Shown here: positions 35,849 to 44,908 of the stretch, piece by piece
Layout of the letters: the number at the start of each line of letters is the position of its first letter
Numbering within the stretch: position 1 is the first letter of the stretch
Source of the DNA: CAJBVG01 sp943371425
GTDB taxonomy: Bacteria > Bacteroidota > Bacteroidia > Sphingobacteriales > Sphingobacteriaceae
DNA: 64,000 nt
NCBI GenBank assembly: GCA_943371425.1
Contig: CALRUR010000001.1
Location: forward strand, 248,001 to 312,000
Direction: 5' to 3'
The notes under the pieces: model-generated
Seen by the model: the letters and a program-made list of their open reading frames with translations, nothing else
Told to the model about the DNA's origin: nothing
Database searches by the model: none
Translations under genes and position numbers: made by a program

Positions 35849-36667
35849 TTAAATTGAATCTGCGAAGCTCTTCTCCATTTTTCTAAAATATTGAACTCCA
35901 ATTATGGTAACAAATAAGGTAATACAGATAGATACGGTTAATGAGTAAACATTTATAGCAGCGCCGTTATCCAACAAACACCATCTAAAGCCATCAATAA
36001 CTCCTACCATTGGGTTTAAGGAATAAAACCATTGGTATTTTTCTGGTACAATTGTACTGCTAAAACCTACTGGCGAAATATACAAACCAAACTGAATGAT
36101 GAAAGGAATGATGTATCTAAAATCTCGATACTTAACATTTAGTGCTGTTAGTAATAAACCCAAGCCAAAAGCTACTAAAAATACAAGCACTATAAATAAA
36201 GGCAAAAATACAATATGCCAACTTGGTATGTATTGATACCAAACACATAATCCTATTAATATGATAAACGAAATGGCAAAATCTATTAAACTAACTATTA
36301 CTGAACTTGCAGGTATAATTAATCGAGGGAAATAAACTTTGGTAATTAAATTTGCATTGCCTACTAAACTTCCACTACTTTCTGAAAGTGCGTTCGAAAA
36401 AAATTGCCAAGGCAACATTGCTGCATAAACTAAAATAGCATAAGGCACATTTCCTTCTGAAGGCAACTTTGCTACTTTATTAAATACAATGGTAAAGATA
36501 ATCATGGTTAACAATGGGCGGATAATACTCCAAGCAGCACCTATCACCGTTTGTTTATACCTCACTTTAATATCACGCCAAGCGAGTATATAAAACAACT
36601 CTCTATAACGCCATAAGTCTTTCCAGTAATTTTTTTCAGCCCTACCGGCCTCTATTATAATTTCCAT
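35849..36667 (-). CDS. wzm: Polysaccharide ABC exporter, permease subunit
   Basis: A 272-residue ABC-2 type permease with six predicted helices. The cytoplasmic N-terminus YRELFYILAWRDIKVRYKQT and the loop IGAAWSIIRPLLTMIIFTI are typical of Wzm/TagG/KpsM proteins, as is FSNALSESSGSLVGNANLI. With the adjacent Wzt it forms the exporter that moves the undecaprenyl-linked polymer across the inner membrane. Length matches the family (about 260-280). It lies one base from both neighbours, in the order GT4-wzm-wzt. Confidence 0.95.
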   Translation of the reverse strand: MEIIIEAGRAEKNYWKDLWRYRELFYILAWRDIKVRYKQTVIGAAWSIIRPLLTMIIFTIVFNKVAKLPSEGNVPYAILVYAAMLPWQFFSNALSESSGSLVGNANLITKVYFPRLIIPASSVIVSLIDFAISFIILIGLCVWYQYIPSWHIVFLPLFIVLVFLVAFGLGLLLTALNVKYRDFRYIIPFIIQFGLYISPVGFSSTIVPEKYQWFYSLNPMVGVIDGFRWCLLDNGAAINVYSLTVSICITLFVTIIGVQYFRKMEKSFADSI

Positions 36668-36668
36668 A

Positions 36669-37766
36669 TTAAAATAGTAATTGTGCTATTTTTATTTCGA
36701 ACTTTTCTGCAGAAAATAATTCATTACATTTCTGCGACAATTTTATTTTTTCATTACTACTCCATTTTGAATTTAATGCGATAGAAATAGAATTTGCTAT
36801 TTCATTAACATCATCGGGGTTTACTAAATAGGATTCCGAAAAACTCGATATTGCATCTACACTACCATCTGCATTGCCCCCTATCACTCTTAGTCCATTT
36901 GCCATCGCATCTATAAATACCAAACCAAAGCCTTCGCCTTTACTCGGCATTACAAATAAATCTGCTGCTTGGTAATACCATTTTAACTCATCATCATTTA
37001 CAAACCCAATAAGCTTAACTTGTGTTTGTAAATTGTTTTTGTTAATCAAGTTTTGAATTCTGAGCTTTTCAATCTCTTCAGACTTTCCAATAATATGAAA
37101 CACTACATTATTATTCTGTAATCTTGAAATCGCTTCTATCGTTTTATCGTACCCTTTATATGCTTCGGTATTTAATAATCTGCCAATTGTTATTATTAAT
37201 TTCTGATGATCCTCTAAATTCAATTTCGATCTAAATTTATTTCGCTCTAGCTCATTAAATTCATACTTAGCTATTCCGTTTAGCGAATTATTAAATACAA
37301 TTATTTTATCTCTTAGTTTAGGGTATTTACTTAACACCATGTTACGAGTAAATTCACTTACTGCTAAAATTTTATTTGCTTGATTTAATAATCTCTCTTG
37401 TACACCACTTAAATTTGCCCATGCTTCTATGCCATGCAACTGAACAATTATTTTTAATCGCGGATTAACTAATTTTGCAATTAATGCAAACAAGGATAAG
37501 TTTAAATGGCTAATAACAATAACATTTGAGCTGAAGGAGTTCCAGATAGTAGATAGCCCAAATAAAAATGGATTATTATTAAACCCATTAAAATTGAGTG
37601 GATGTACATATCTATCATCCGAAGCTTGGTCATATAATGATATTGCCTTAAAGCTTAACTTCCCTTTATCAGCCAAATTGCTCAAAGCAAACAACCAGTT
37701 TTTATTCACTTGTTCAATGCCTCCAGTTGCAGAAAATATTTTTAAGCCTAGATAAAGTAGTTTCAT
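36669..37766 (-). CDS. Family 4 glycosyltransferase
   Basis: A 365-residue GT-B enzyme. The N-terminus LYLGLKIFSATGGIEQVNKN is a GT4 acceptor motif (GGIE). The donor site is complete: KLIITIGRLLNTEAYKGYD and LFVMPSKGEGFGLVFIDAMA, with E-x7-D in place of the second glutamate, a tolerated change. I chose the ATG at 37766 (MKLLYLGL), one base after the asnB-like stop; the open frame extends 54 bases further but has no conserved residues there. Operon gene between the asparagine synthase-like gene and the exporter. Confidence 0.9.
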   Translation of the reverse strand: MKLLYLGLKIFSATGGIEQVNKNWLFALSNLADKGKLSFKAISLYDQASDDRYVHPLNFNGFNNNPFLFGLSTIWNSFSSNVIVISHLNLSLFALIAKLVNPRLKIIVQLHGIEAWANLSGVQERLLNQANKILAVSEFTRNMVLSKYPKLRDKIIVFNNSLNGIAKYEFNELERNKFRSKLNLEDHQKLIITIGRLLNTEAYKGYDKTIEAISRLQNNNVVFHIIGKSEEIEKLRIQNLINKNNLQTQVKLIGFVNDDELKWYYQAADLFVMPSKGEGFGLVFIDAMANGLRVIGGNADGSVDAISSFSESYLVNPDDVNEIANSISIALNSKWSSNEKIKLSQKCNELFSAEKFEIKIAQLLF

Positions 37767-37767
37767 A

Positions 37768-39504
37768 TTACAACTGAGCCAAAGCCCAAATTTTCGACCA
37801 ATGGATTTTATCAAGCTCAAATAAATTCAATTCTTTTTTTCTAGCTTGGTCTGTAAATGTTGATTTTATTATATCAGAATTTTTTAACCAATTTTTAAAT
37901 GGAAATTGAAATCCCTTTTTTGGTCTGTTATATATTTCTTTAGGCAAAATGTTTTCAAATGCTTGAATGAGTACATCTTTTTTACCAGGAGATGGAAATA
38001 ATTCTTCTTCATTAATATTTCTTACCAAATGCAAAAATTCATTATCTAAGAATGGCACACGTATTTCTATTCCATGTTGCATACTCATATAATCCGAATC
38101 TTTTAGCAATTGATTTTGCATATACATTTCTGTTTCCATTGCCGAAACGTCTTTTAAGGTATTTAATTTACGAGCAGTGGAAGGTGAATGTGTATTTAGT
38201 TGTTTTATAATTTCTGCTTTAGAAACAGATAAAATACTTGCAATTTTACTTGGAGTGTAAAAACCTCGTAATAATAAATAATCAGATACATGATCGTCTA
38301 ATTTTAAAAAATCAAATCGCTGATAATTTCCAGGTAGTAACCCAGAAAATTTAGTGATAATGTTTTTATATTGATGTGCTTTTTTTAATTGTGCTAAACG
38401 AGTAAAAGAAGGATAACCACCAAATAACTCATCGGCACCTAAGCCAGATAATACAGCTTTTAAGTTATTCTCTTTTGCATACTTAGAGATAAACCAAGTA
38501 TTAACTCCATCGTTACACGGGGAGTCGTATGCATTTAATATATTTTCAACATTATTTAAAAAATCTTTTTCTGTTAATAATAAAGCATGATGATCTGAGG
38601 ATATTTTTTTTGCTATCAACTCTTGGTAATACTTCTCAGAATATTCTTTTTCATTAAAATAAATAGAGAGTGTATGTAACTGTTTAGTTTGTTGTGCCGC
38701 AAGTAAGGTTATTATAGAAGAGTCAATGCCCCCACTTAAAAAGACACCAATAGGAGCATCGGATATTAAATGTCTATTAACCGAAGCTTGTAATTCATAC
38801 CCTATATCTGCAAGGCTTATGTTCTGAAGTACTCGTTTAGATTTAAATGAATATTTGCTCACATTATAACTCGCATCGTTTAAGTTGTAAGTTAAGTAAG
38901 ACGATTTTGGAAGTGCAAAAACATCTTTATATTTTGTGTACGGTTCTGGCAAATGCCCGTATGCAAGAAAAAGTATTTTCCAGAAATCATTTTCTTCATC
39001 AATAAAACTATTAAATACTTTTGTTTCTGAAGCGAAAATTAATTGTTTATCGGCACAGAAATAATAAAGGGGTTTTATTCCGTTTGGATCTCTTACTAAA
39101 TATAATTTTTGACTTGTACGATCGAATAATGCGAACGCAAACATTCCATTGAATTTAGAAAAAGACTCTACTCCCCACTCTTCGAAAGCATGTAAAATTA
39201 CTTCTGTATCTGAATTCGTTTTAAATTGATGCGACTTAAATTCTAACTCTCTTTTTATTTCTTTGAAATTGTAAATTTCGCCGTTATAAGAAATCACCAA
39301 ATTATTATACAACATGGGTTGCGCAGCAGCATCCGTTAAATCTAAAAGTGATAAACGGCAATGACCTAAAGCAATGGTTTTGTCACAAAACAAACCACGC
39401 CCATCTGGACCGCCATAAATCATTTTATCAATCATTAATTGAACATCATCGCGCAATTGATCTTGATATCTAATTGGGTCTACGATGCCTGCAATTCTGC
39501 ACAT
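37768..39504 (-). CDS. asnB: Asparagine synthase-like glutamine-hydrolysing amidotransferase
   Basis: A 578-residue two-domain enzyme. Cys2 after the initiator Met is the nucleophile of the glutaminase domain, with RLSLLDLTDAAAQPM and ISYNGEIYNFKEIKRE marking its glutamine site. The synthetase domain has the ATP-pyrophosphatase loop GVFLSGGIDSSIITLLAA (about residues 255) and SGLGADELFGGYPSF. In polysaccharide loci such enzymes often amidate a uronic acid instead of making asparagine; that role is inferred from position. It is separated from the NusG-like gene by 65 bases, the largest gap in this operon. Confidence 0.93.
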   Translation of the reverse strand: MCRIAGIVDPIRYQDQLRDDVQLMIDKMIYGGPDGRGLFCDKTIALGHCRLSLLDLTDAAAQPMLYNNLVISYNGEIYNFKEIKRELEFKSHQFKTNSDTEVILHAFEEWGVESFSKFNGMFAFALFDRTSQKLYLVRDPNGIKPLYYFCADKQLIFASETKVFNSFIDEENDFWKILFLAYGHLPEPYTKYKDVFALPKSSYLTYNLNDASYNVSKYSFKSKRVLQNISLADIGYELQASVNRHLISDAPIGVFLSGGIDSSIITLLAAQQTKQLHTLSIYFNEKEYSEKYYQELIAKKISSDHHALLLTEKDFLNNVENILNAYDSPCNDGVNTWFISKYAKENNLKAVLSGLGADELFGGYPSFTRLAQLKKAHQYKNIITKFSGLLPGNYQRFDFLKLDDHVSDYLLLRGFYTPSKIASILSVSKAEIIKQLNTHSPSTARKLNTLKDVSAMETEMYMQNQLLKDSDYMSMQHGIEIRVPFLDNEFLHLVRNINEEELFPSPGKKDVLIQAFENILPKEIYNRPKKGFQFPFKNWLKNSDIIKSTFTDQARKKELNLFELDKIHWSKIWALAQL

Positions 39505-39569
39505 TTATATAGGATATAGCTTCGCCTCCTCGGTTACATTATTGCACCGAAAAGACACCTAAATATAAG
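39505..39569 (-). other. Intergenic leader with small hairpin inside the polysaccharide operon
   Basis: The only sizeable gap inside the operon. On the minus strand TCGGT and ACCGA flank an 11-base loop, followed by GAGGAGGCGAAGCTATATCC. The AGGAGG word is about 20 bases from the asnB-like ATG, too far for a normal ribosome site. The hairpin follows directly after the NusG-like gene and could be a regulatory point, but nothing proves it. Confidence 0.3.
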
Positions 39570-40076
39570 TTAAAAAACTGGTTCGAGATAAACGCTTGGA
39601 ATATTTAATACGATAGATTTTCCTAGTTGATCAAATCGAACTAAGAAACGTTTTGAATTATGAAGATCTACGAGCTCTCCTTTTAGACCTATGAATGGTC
39701 CAGCTTTGATGGTAACTTGCTCTCCTTTTTTAAAATCGTGTTCAGATATATCTAATTCAGTTTCTGAACTTAAAAGCAATTTAATGGTTTCAATTTGCTC
39801 GTCTCTTATTACAGCTGCTTTGCCTGAAAAAGCGATGTATTTTACAACTCCCTGAACTTGTAACACATCCAAGTATTCTCTTTCAGAAACACGAACAAAT
39901 AAATAGGATTTAAACAAGGGCTCTTCTACCCACTTTTTCCGATCAGACCACTGTTTTAATATTTTCAATAATGGTAAATAAGCTTCAAAACCTCGTTGAA
40001 TAAGGAGAGTATGCGTTTTTTTTTCAGCACGAGGATTGGTATAAATGGCATACCAATGATATTCGCCAATAGTCAT
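39570..40076 (-). CDS. NusG-like transcription antiterminator (UpxY/RfaH type)
   Basis: A 168-residue specialised NusG paralogue. The NGN domain (about residues 6-100) opens WYAIYTNPRAEKKTHTLL and continues GFEAYLPLLKILKQWSDRKK and PLFKSYLFVRV, all typical of UpxY/RfaH proteins. The KOW domain at the C-terminus shows EQVTIKAGPFIGLKGELVDL. Such proteins bind RNA polymerase early in a long operon and prevent premature termination. Here it is the third gene, after wza and wzc, and would help transcription reach the last genes 23 kb on. In Bacteroides the UpxY gene is usually first, so the position is different. Confidence 0.92.
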   Translation of the reverse strand: MTIGEYHWYAIYTNPRAEKKTHTLLIQRGFEAYLPLLKILKQWSDRKKWVEEPLFKSYLFVRVSEREYLDVLQVQGVVKYIAFSGKAAVIRDEQIETIKLLLSSETELDISEHDFKKGEQVTIKAGPFIGLKGELVDLHNSKRFLVRFDQLGKSIVLNIPSVYLEPVF

Positions 40077-40080
40077 TGTA

Positions 40081-42528
40081 TTATTTTTTAAATATATTTC
40101 TGAGCATTACTAAGGATTTAGTAAAGAAGTTTTTATTTACACCTTCTGTATAATATCCATAACTCTTATTACCGTACGTAGAATAATCAGTATAATAATA
40201 TTGCCCACTACCATAACTTCCCTTTTTATGGTTTGAATAAATTCTTGAATGAAGTGCATCGTTTGTGAAGCCGTTCAATACAATTACAGAGTTATTTAAG
40301 CCAAATTCCTTAGATACTCTTTCAGGTATTGAAGCAGCATTAAAACTAGATACTCCAGAACGTAATACAAAAATATTTACATCAGAAGTTCTAACAAGTG
40401 GAATCGCATCAGACACTAAACCGATTGGTGCTGTATCAACCAATACGTAATCGAACTTTTCTTTTAGCTCGGCCATTAATTGCCTCATTCTTTCAGAGTA
40501 TAATAATTCTGAAGGATTCGGAGGCATTGGACCTGCTGGTATAAAGTATAAATTCTCTACGTGTGTATTGTGAATTATCTTATCAACATCGCATTGATTA
40601 GTTAAGTATGAAGTTAATCCCCAATCGTTTTTCAAACGGAAAGTATGGTGTAATTTTGATTTACGTAAATCGCCGTCGATTACCACTACCTTTTTATTTA
40701 TTAAGGATAAGGTACTTGCTAAGTTAATAACCATAAATGATTTACCCTCTCCAGAAACTTCGGAAGTAACACAAATCATTTTACTTTTAATATCACTCGC
40801 AATAAAACTCAAATTTGTTCTCACAGATCGAACCGATTCGGAGAACATCGATTTAGGATTACTTAAACTTAAAATCTGACTCGAGTTTTTATCTATACTT
40901 CCAGGGAACGTTCTTATTACTCCAAGAATTGGCACACTGGTGATCATCTCTACCGTTTCCTTATCATAAATTCGTTGGTTCAATAAACGCGCTAATAATA
41001 TAAGTGCGATACCAATTAATAAGCTTATGGTAATGGCTGTAACGTATATACTCTGTGAGTTTGGAGCAACTACTCCGTAACTAGGAATTGCATCATCGAT
41101 TACATTTGATGAAGGCATAATTGCAGATTTTGCAATAGAAGCTTCTAACCTTTTTTCTTGTAGATATGAATATACTTTTTGATTAATTTCAAAATCGCGA
41201 TTTAAGTTTATCAGATCACGCTCCGCAGAAGGAATAGATTTTAATTCTTCTTTTGCAGTAGCCAATTGTTTTTCAATAAAATTAACTGTTCTATTATTTC
41301 GATCTCGTGCGGAACGAATGTTTAATGTAATTGCACGTTTAGCCTCTTCAATCTGCCTGTCTATTTCTTGTATAGGTGCAGAATTATCAGCATATAATGA
41401 TTGTTTTTTAATCCTTTCGTTTAATAAAGTGTTCATCTGATTTACTAATTCACTCATCAGTTTATCCTCAGAACCTTCCATTGAAAAATTTAAGGTAATA
41501 GTTTCTTTATTTGCCTTTACTTGTTCTTCAAGTAAATCAATTGCAATACTTTGTATGTTGATGATGTTTTTTTGAACATCTAAATCTCGTAATTTTTGAT
41601 AGGCAATGGTTTTGTTATCTTCAATATTTAAAATATTATTACCTACTTTATATTGTTCTAATAATTGCTCTGCCTCTTTTACCTTACCAGAAAGTTTATC
41701 GAGCTGAGCATCAATAAATTCAATGGTTTGGGCCGCTGCTATCCCTTTTTGGTCTCTATCAAAAATTCTATATTCACCTATAATGGCATTTAAGGCATCG
41801 GCGGCAAAGATTGGGTTTGTATCTTTATAAGTAAGAGACATGATGTTTATGCCTTTACCCACTTCGCGAACATTTAAGCCCCCCATTAACCTATACATAA
41901 CGTTATTAGGGTGATTAAAATGGAATAAGAAATCATCCTTATCATTTTCTGCTAAGAAGGATCTTAACACACGAATTCTATTTTTTCCAAAAATTATATC
42001 TTGCCCATAAAATACTTCAGCATTAGAAATTAATGTTCCATTTAATGTTTGAATTAAGCGGAATTTTAATTTATTAATTTGAGAAAATGTAAAGTTGTAG
42101 TTGAATAAGGAATTACTGTCTATATCTACAATTTCTATTTCGAATGGGAAGTTTGGATAGGTTTCAGTTTCTAAAATCGTTCCTTTTCTATAAAAAGAGT
42201 ATTGATAATTTAGGAAAGATGCCGCACGTGTAAGTAATGTTCTCGATTGTATTACGTAGGTTTCAGATTGTATCTTATCTTTTCTATCGTAATAACTATT
42301 GATATTAATTAATTCGGATATTTCAGTTTTTTTATCATCGTACTTTAATAAAGCAGCGGTTTCATAAACTGATGGGGTAAAGCGTAAGTATACGAACGCC
42401 CAAATGATGCCAACTAATACGCATCCTACAATCCAATACCATCTACTTAAAATAATTCGAAGTATTCGATTATAATCTATTTCTTGAGAGTGGTTTTTAA
42501 ATGAGTCTTGATTTTGTTGTTGAGCCAT
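40081..42528 (-). CDS. wzc: Polysaccharide co-polymerase and tyrosine autokinase (Wzc-like)
   Basis: A 815-residue inner-membrane protein controlling chain length and export. An N-terminal Wzz domain (IDYNRILRIILSRWYWIVGC is the first helix) is followed by coiled-coil (about 270-470) and a second membrane helix (YVTAITISLLIGIALILLAR). The kinase domain has Walker A SEVSGEGKSFMVINLAS, A' VVVIDGDLRKSK and B YVLVDTAPIGLVSDA. The C-terminus has a tyrosine cluster in SYGSGQYYYTDYSTYGNKSY, the autophosphorylation region. I start at 42528 (MAQQQNQDSF), four bases after the wza stop, because the longer frame overlaps wza. Wzc with an ABC exporter is unusual. Confidence 0.95.
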   Translation of the reverse strand: MAQQQNQDSFKNHSQEIDYNRILRIILSRWYWIVGCVLVGIIWAFVYLRFTPSVYETAALLKYDDKKTEISELININSYYDRKDKIQSETYVIQSRTLLTRAASFLNYQYSFYRKGTILETETYPNFPFEIEIVDIDSNSLFNYNFTFSQINKLKFRLIQTLNGTLISNAEVFYGQDIIFGKNRIRVLRSFLAENDKDDFLFHFNHPNNVMYRLMGGLNVREVGKGINIMSLTYKDTNPIFAADALNAIIGEYRIFDRDQKGIAAAQTIEFIDAQLDKLSGKVKEAEQLLEQYKVGNNILNIEDNKTIAYQKLRDLDVQKNIINIQSIAIDLLEEQVKANKETITLNFSMEGSEDKLMSELVNQMNTLLNERIKKQSLYADNSAPIQEIDRQIEEAKRAITLNIRSARDRNNRTVNFIEKQLATAKEELKSIPSAERDLINLNRDFEINQKVYSYLQEKRLEASIAKSAIMPSSNVIDDAIPSYGVVAPNSQSIYVTAITISLLIGIALILLARLLNQRIYDKETVEMITSVPILGVIRTFPGSIDKNSSQILSLSNPKSMFSESVRSVRTNLSFIASDIKSKMICVTSEVSGEGKSFMVINLASTLSLINKKVVVIDGDLRKSKLHHTFRLKNDWGLTSYLTNQCDVDKIIHNTHVENLYFIPAGPMPPNPSELLYSERMRQLMAELKEKFDYVLVDTAPIGLVSDAIPLVRTSDVNIFVLRSGVSSFNAASIPERVSKEFGLNNSVIVLNGFTNDALHSRIYSNHKKGSYGSGQYYYTDYSTYGNKSYGYYTEGVNKNFFTKSLVMLRNIFKK

Positions 42529-42532
42529 TAAG

Positions 42533-43309
42533 TTATTTCGCCAAAGTTGCAACTATTGCTATTGAATTAACAACTAAAAGCAATGGTTGTAACATTGTAC
42601 CAACGGCGGTAACTGGGTCTGAAATCTCGTACACTCGCATTGGATCAACAATTACAATGTCATTGTCTTGTATCATTAATTCACTATAACGCAATATACC
42701 AACTTTTCTTAAATCTACTATTATTATTTGTGGATTTGAAGGATCCCCTCGTATTATTCTAATTGATTTTTTCTTTGCACGATTTGTTAACCCACCCGCT
42801 TCAGAAATTAAATCAATTAAGGAAATATTATCTCTATCTATTAAAAATTTCCCTTGTCGGCCAACTTCACCAAACATATTCACTTTTATACTTACAATAG
42901 AAACCTCGATTATTGGGTTGTTTAATATTGTTGAATAAAGTTTCTCGAGTTTTTTTGATGCTTCTTCTCTTGTTAAACCAGATATTTGCACTTTGCCCAC
43001 TAAAGGCATATTTGCAAAACCATTAACATCTACTACATAACCAGCCTCTACAGCAGGATTCGCATCAATATTAAAGGTGCTTTTTGTTAAATCGTAGTTA
43101 TTCAGGAACTTAACGGCAATACGATCGCCAGATTTTATCTTGTGGCTGTAAATGTTCTCTAAGCTGTCTTTTTTGTTAATTACAAAAACCTCTGGCATGC
43201 TTCTAGGCACGTCATAAGTAATTAACATTTTGTTTGTTTTGCTAGATGAGCAAGAGCTTAATATTGAAACAGTTGCAAAAAAAATTATTACTATTCTAAT
43301 GAAATTCAT
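42533..43309 (-). CDS. wza: Outer-membrane polysaccharide export lipoprotein (Wza-like)
   Basis: A 258-residue lipoprotein. The signal ends in ILSSC with lipidated cysteine about residue 20. The export domain starts SHKIKSGDRIAVKFLNN, followed by VDVNGFANMPLVGKVQISGL (Poly_export motif) and two SLBB-like repeats with VNMFGEVGRQGKFLI and LIDLISEAGGLTNRAKKKSI. A hydrophobic C-terminal stretch (MLQPLLLVVNSIAIVATLAK) is common in Bacteroidota Wza proteins, which lack the long amphipathic helix of E. coli Wza. First gene of the operon; a clear promoter lies about 90 bases upstream. Confidence 0.94.
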   Translation of the reverse strand: MNFIRIVIIFFATVSILSSCSSSKTNKMLITYDVPRSMPEVFVINKKDSLENIYSHKIKSGDRIAVKFLNNYDLTKSTFNIDANPAVEAGYVVDVNGFANMPLVGKVQISGLTREEASKKLEKLYSTILNNPIIEVSIVSIKVNMFGEVGRQGKFLIDRDNISLIDLISEAGGLTNRAKKKSIRIIRGDPSNPQIIIVDLRKVGILRYSELMIQDNDIVIVDPMRVYEISDPVTAVGTMLQPLLLVVNSIAIVATLAK

Positions 43310-43399
43310 TGTTTGGAAGATGTTTTAATGCTAATTATACGATTTAATGTTTCTTTTGGTTTTGTTTGTTGTTGTTTTTTTAATCGTTCTCTCCCAAGT

Positions 43400-43433
43400 C
43401 AAATATTGTAATAAATGAACTGAATTACAAAAA
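43400..43433 (-). promoter_or_regulatory. Promoter of the 27-kb polysaccharide operon
   Basis: Minus strand: TTTTTG (43428-43433), 20 bases, then AATATTTG (43400-43407), one mismatch from TAnnTTTG. Transcription should begin near 43393, leaving a leader of about 84 bases before wza that is C/A-rich (AACAACAACAAACAAAACC), where the NusG-like protein would be recruited. No invertible-promoter repeats flank it, so no sign of phase variation of the Bacteroides kind. The rest of 43434-43525 shows nothing further. Confidence 0.6.
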
Positions 43434-43525
43434 TAAGCAATTTATACTAAAAAACATCAATATTGAGCATTAATTATTTAAAAATCCCGAAAACATACCC
43501 TTTTTAATAATATTCTAGCACTTAT

Positions 43526-44908
43526 TTATTCCAATCTTATATTCTCGTCTCCTACTTTATAATCCAAATAAGTTACAATAAACTGAAGCATTTCATCCTT
43601 TGTGCTCATGCTTCCTTCTTTTTCACCCACCCAGCGAGGCGGATTAAAGGGATTATGCGGATTGCGGCTTGTATTGTCAAACGTTGCTTTCACATAAATA
43701 GTTGAACCTCTTGGTAAAAACTGCATTTTTTTAAAAGTATAGAAATATTGCCACCTAAAATCCCATTTATCTATTTTTATAAGTGGAATGTTTTTCCCTT
43801 CGGGAGTTGTAGCATATGCTATAAAAGATTTACCAAGTAAATGCATATGAGGATTAATAGTAACTATAGAGATATCATTTTGAATAGTATATTTTGAAGT
43901 AAACGTTTTAATGGAATCTGGCGGAATCATTAATGCTGGTTCAATTTTAGAAACACCATAAGTACCTAATTGAAATTCGCCGAATTTTCTTTCTGGTGGT
44001 ACGTTGGTAAAAAAAACATTAAAGTACGATTCATCAAATTCATCCTTAGAAGTAGGCCCATAGTGAATATCGTTTAACAAAATATTCCCTTTCTTTTTCA
44101 TGGTAAAACCGCCTATTCCATCAGGATAAACAGGAGGTACAACCCCTGGTAAGTAATTTGTAGCGGAGGGGATTCGAACAGGGAAACTTCCATCATCATT
44201 TAACACATCTAATTTTTTCCATACTTCCTTGGGGTTTGTTTCATAATTATTTACAAAATAATTTCCTCCATGTAGATTTTTCTTCTTACCGTCATCGTAC
44301 ACTATTAAATACCCATTTACATGATGTACTCTTTTTCTATTTCCCGGTACATACTCAATTACCTTTACGTATTTATCTTCCGGAATTTCATAGGGTACTT
44401 TCATAATCACATAATGATCTTTATTGTTTCCTTCAATTTTGTACGCCTTTGGAAATTTTATTACCATGTCTGGCTTTCCTAACTGAGAACCAATTGGAAA
44501 AGTAGGTGGGTTTTTCTTTAAATGAGAGGGCCCTTCTTTTGCACCTTGCGCAACCCAAATTTTAATCAATAATTTTTCTTTATCAGATAAATACAATTCA
44601 CCTACAAATGAAGAATAAGCTCTATCTGCAGGCCAAGGTGGCATGTAACCAGAATGGGTAACTTTTACAATTGTTTTCTTTCTTCTGTAAACATCTTTAT
44701 ATGATAATAAACTGAAAGGACCAGATTCTCCAGGCCTGTGGCAACTTGCACATTTTGAATATATTATTTCTGAGATATGTTCATTGAAGTTAATTTCTTT
44801 AGGAATATCGAGCTCTACCTCACTTTTATTGTTTTGTTTTTCTTCTAACTTACCACAAGAAAAAAAAACTATTGATAAAATAACTATAATTATTGCTCTA
44901 TATAACAT
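43526..44908 (-). CDS. Cytochrome c lipoprotein with PHM-like (copper type II monooxygenase) C-terminal domain
   Basis: A 460-residue exported protein. The lipobox FFSC places the lipidated cysteine at residue 18. CASCH at 53-57 is a haem c site within a short cytochrome domain that also has PGESGPFSLLSYKDVYRRKK and GYMPPWPAD, typical of Bacteroidota membrane-bound cytochrome domains. The second half looks like the copper-binding part of peptidylglycine alpha-hydroxylating/dopamine monooxygenases: NPHMHLLGKSF (about 348-358) has the H-x-H copper site and DEMLQFIVTYLDY near the end may give the methionine ligand. Catalysis is unproven. It overlaps the redoxin gene by 19 bases. Confidence 0.8.
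   Translation of the reverse strand: MLYRAIIIVILSIVFFSCGKLEEKQNNKSEVELDIPKEINFNEHISEIIYSKCASCHRPGESGPFSLLSYKDVYRRKKTIVKVTHSGYMPPWPADRAYSSFVGELYLSDKEKLLIKIWVAQGAKEGPSHLKKNPPTFPIGSQLGKPDMVIKFPKAYKIEGNNKDHYVIMKVPYEIPEDKYVKVIEYVPGNRKRVHHVNGYLIVYDDGKKKNLHGGNYFVNNYETNPKEVWKKLDVLNDDGSFPVRIPSATNYLPGVVPPVYPDGIGGFTMKKKGNILLNDIHYGPTSKDEFDESYFNVFFTNVPPERKFGEFQLGTYGVSKIEPALMIPPDSIKTFTSKYTIQNDISIVTINPHMHLLGKSFIAYATTPEGKNIPLIKIDKWDFRWQYFYTFKKMQFLPRGSTIYVKATFDNTSRNPHNPFNPPRWVGEKEGSMSTKDEMLQFIVTYLDYKVGDENIRLE

Noticed and set aside
31426..37766. A Wzx-type flippase among the operon membrane proteins
   Set aside because: The membrane proteins seen are Wzm (ABC-2), the Wzy-like protein, the exosortase part and one GT-C-like protein; none has the 12-helix MATE-like pattern of Wzx.
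39505..39530. AGGAGG as a Shine-Dalgarno for the asnB-like gene
   Set aside because: It is about 20 bases from the start codon, and the other genes here show no such sites.
43310..43525. Invertible (phase-variable) promoter ahead of the polysaccharide operon
   Set aside because: No pair of inverted repeats flanks the promoter and no invertase gene is nearby.
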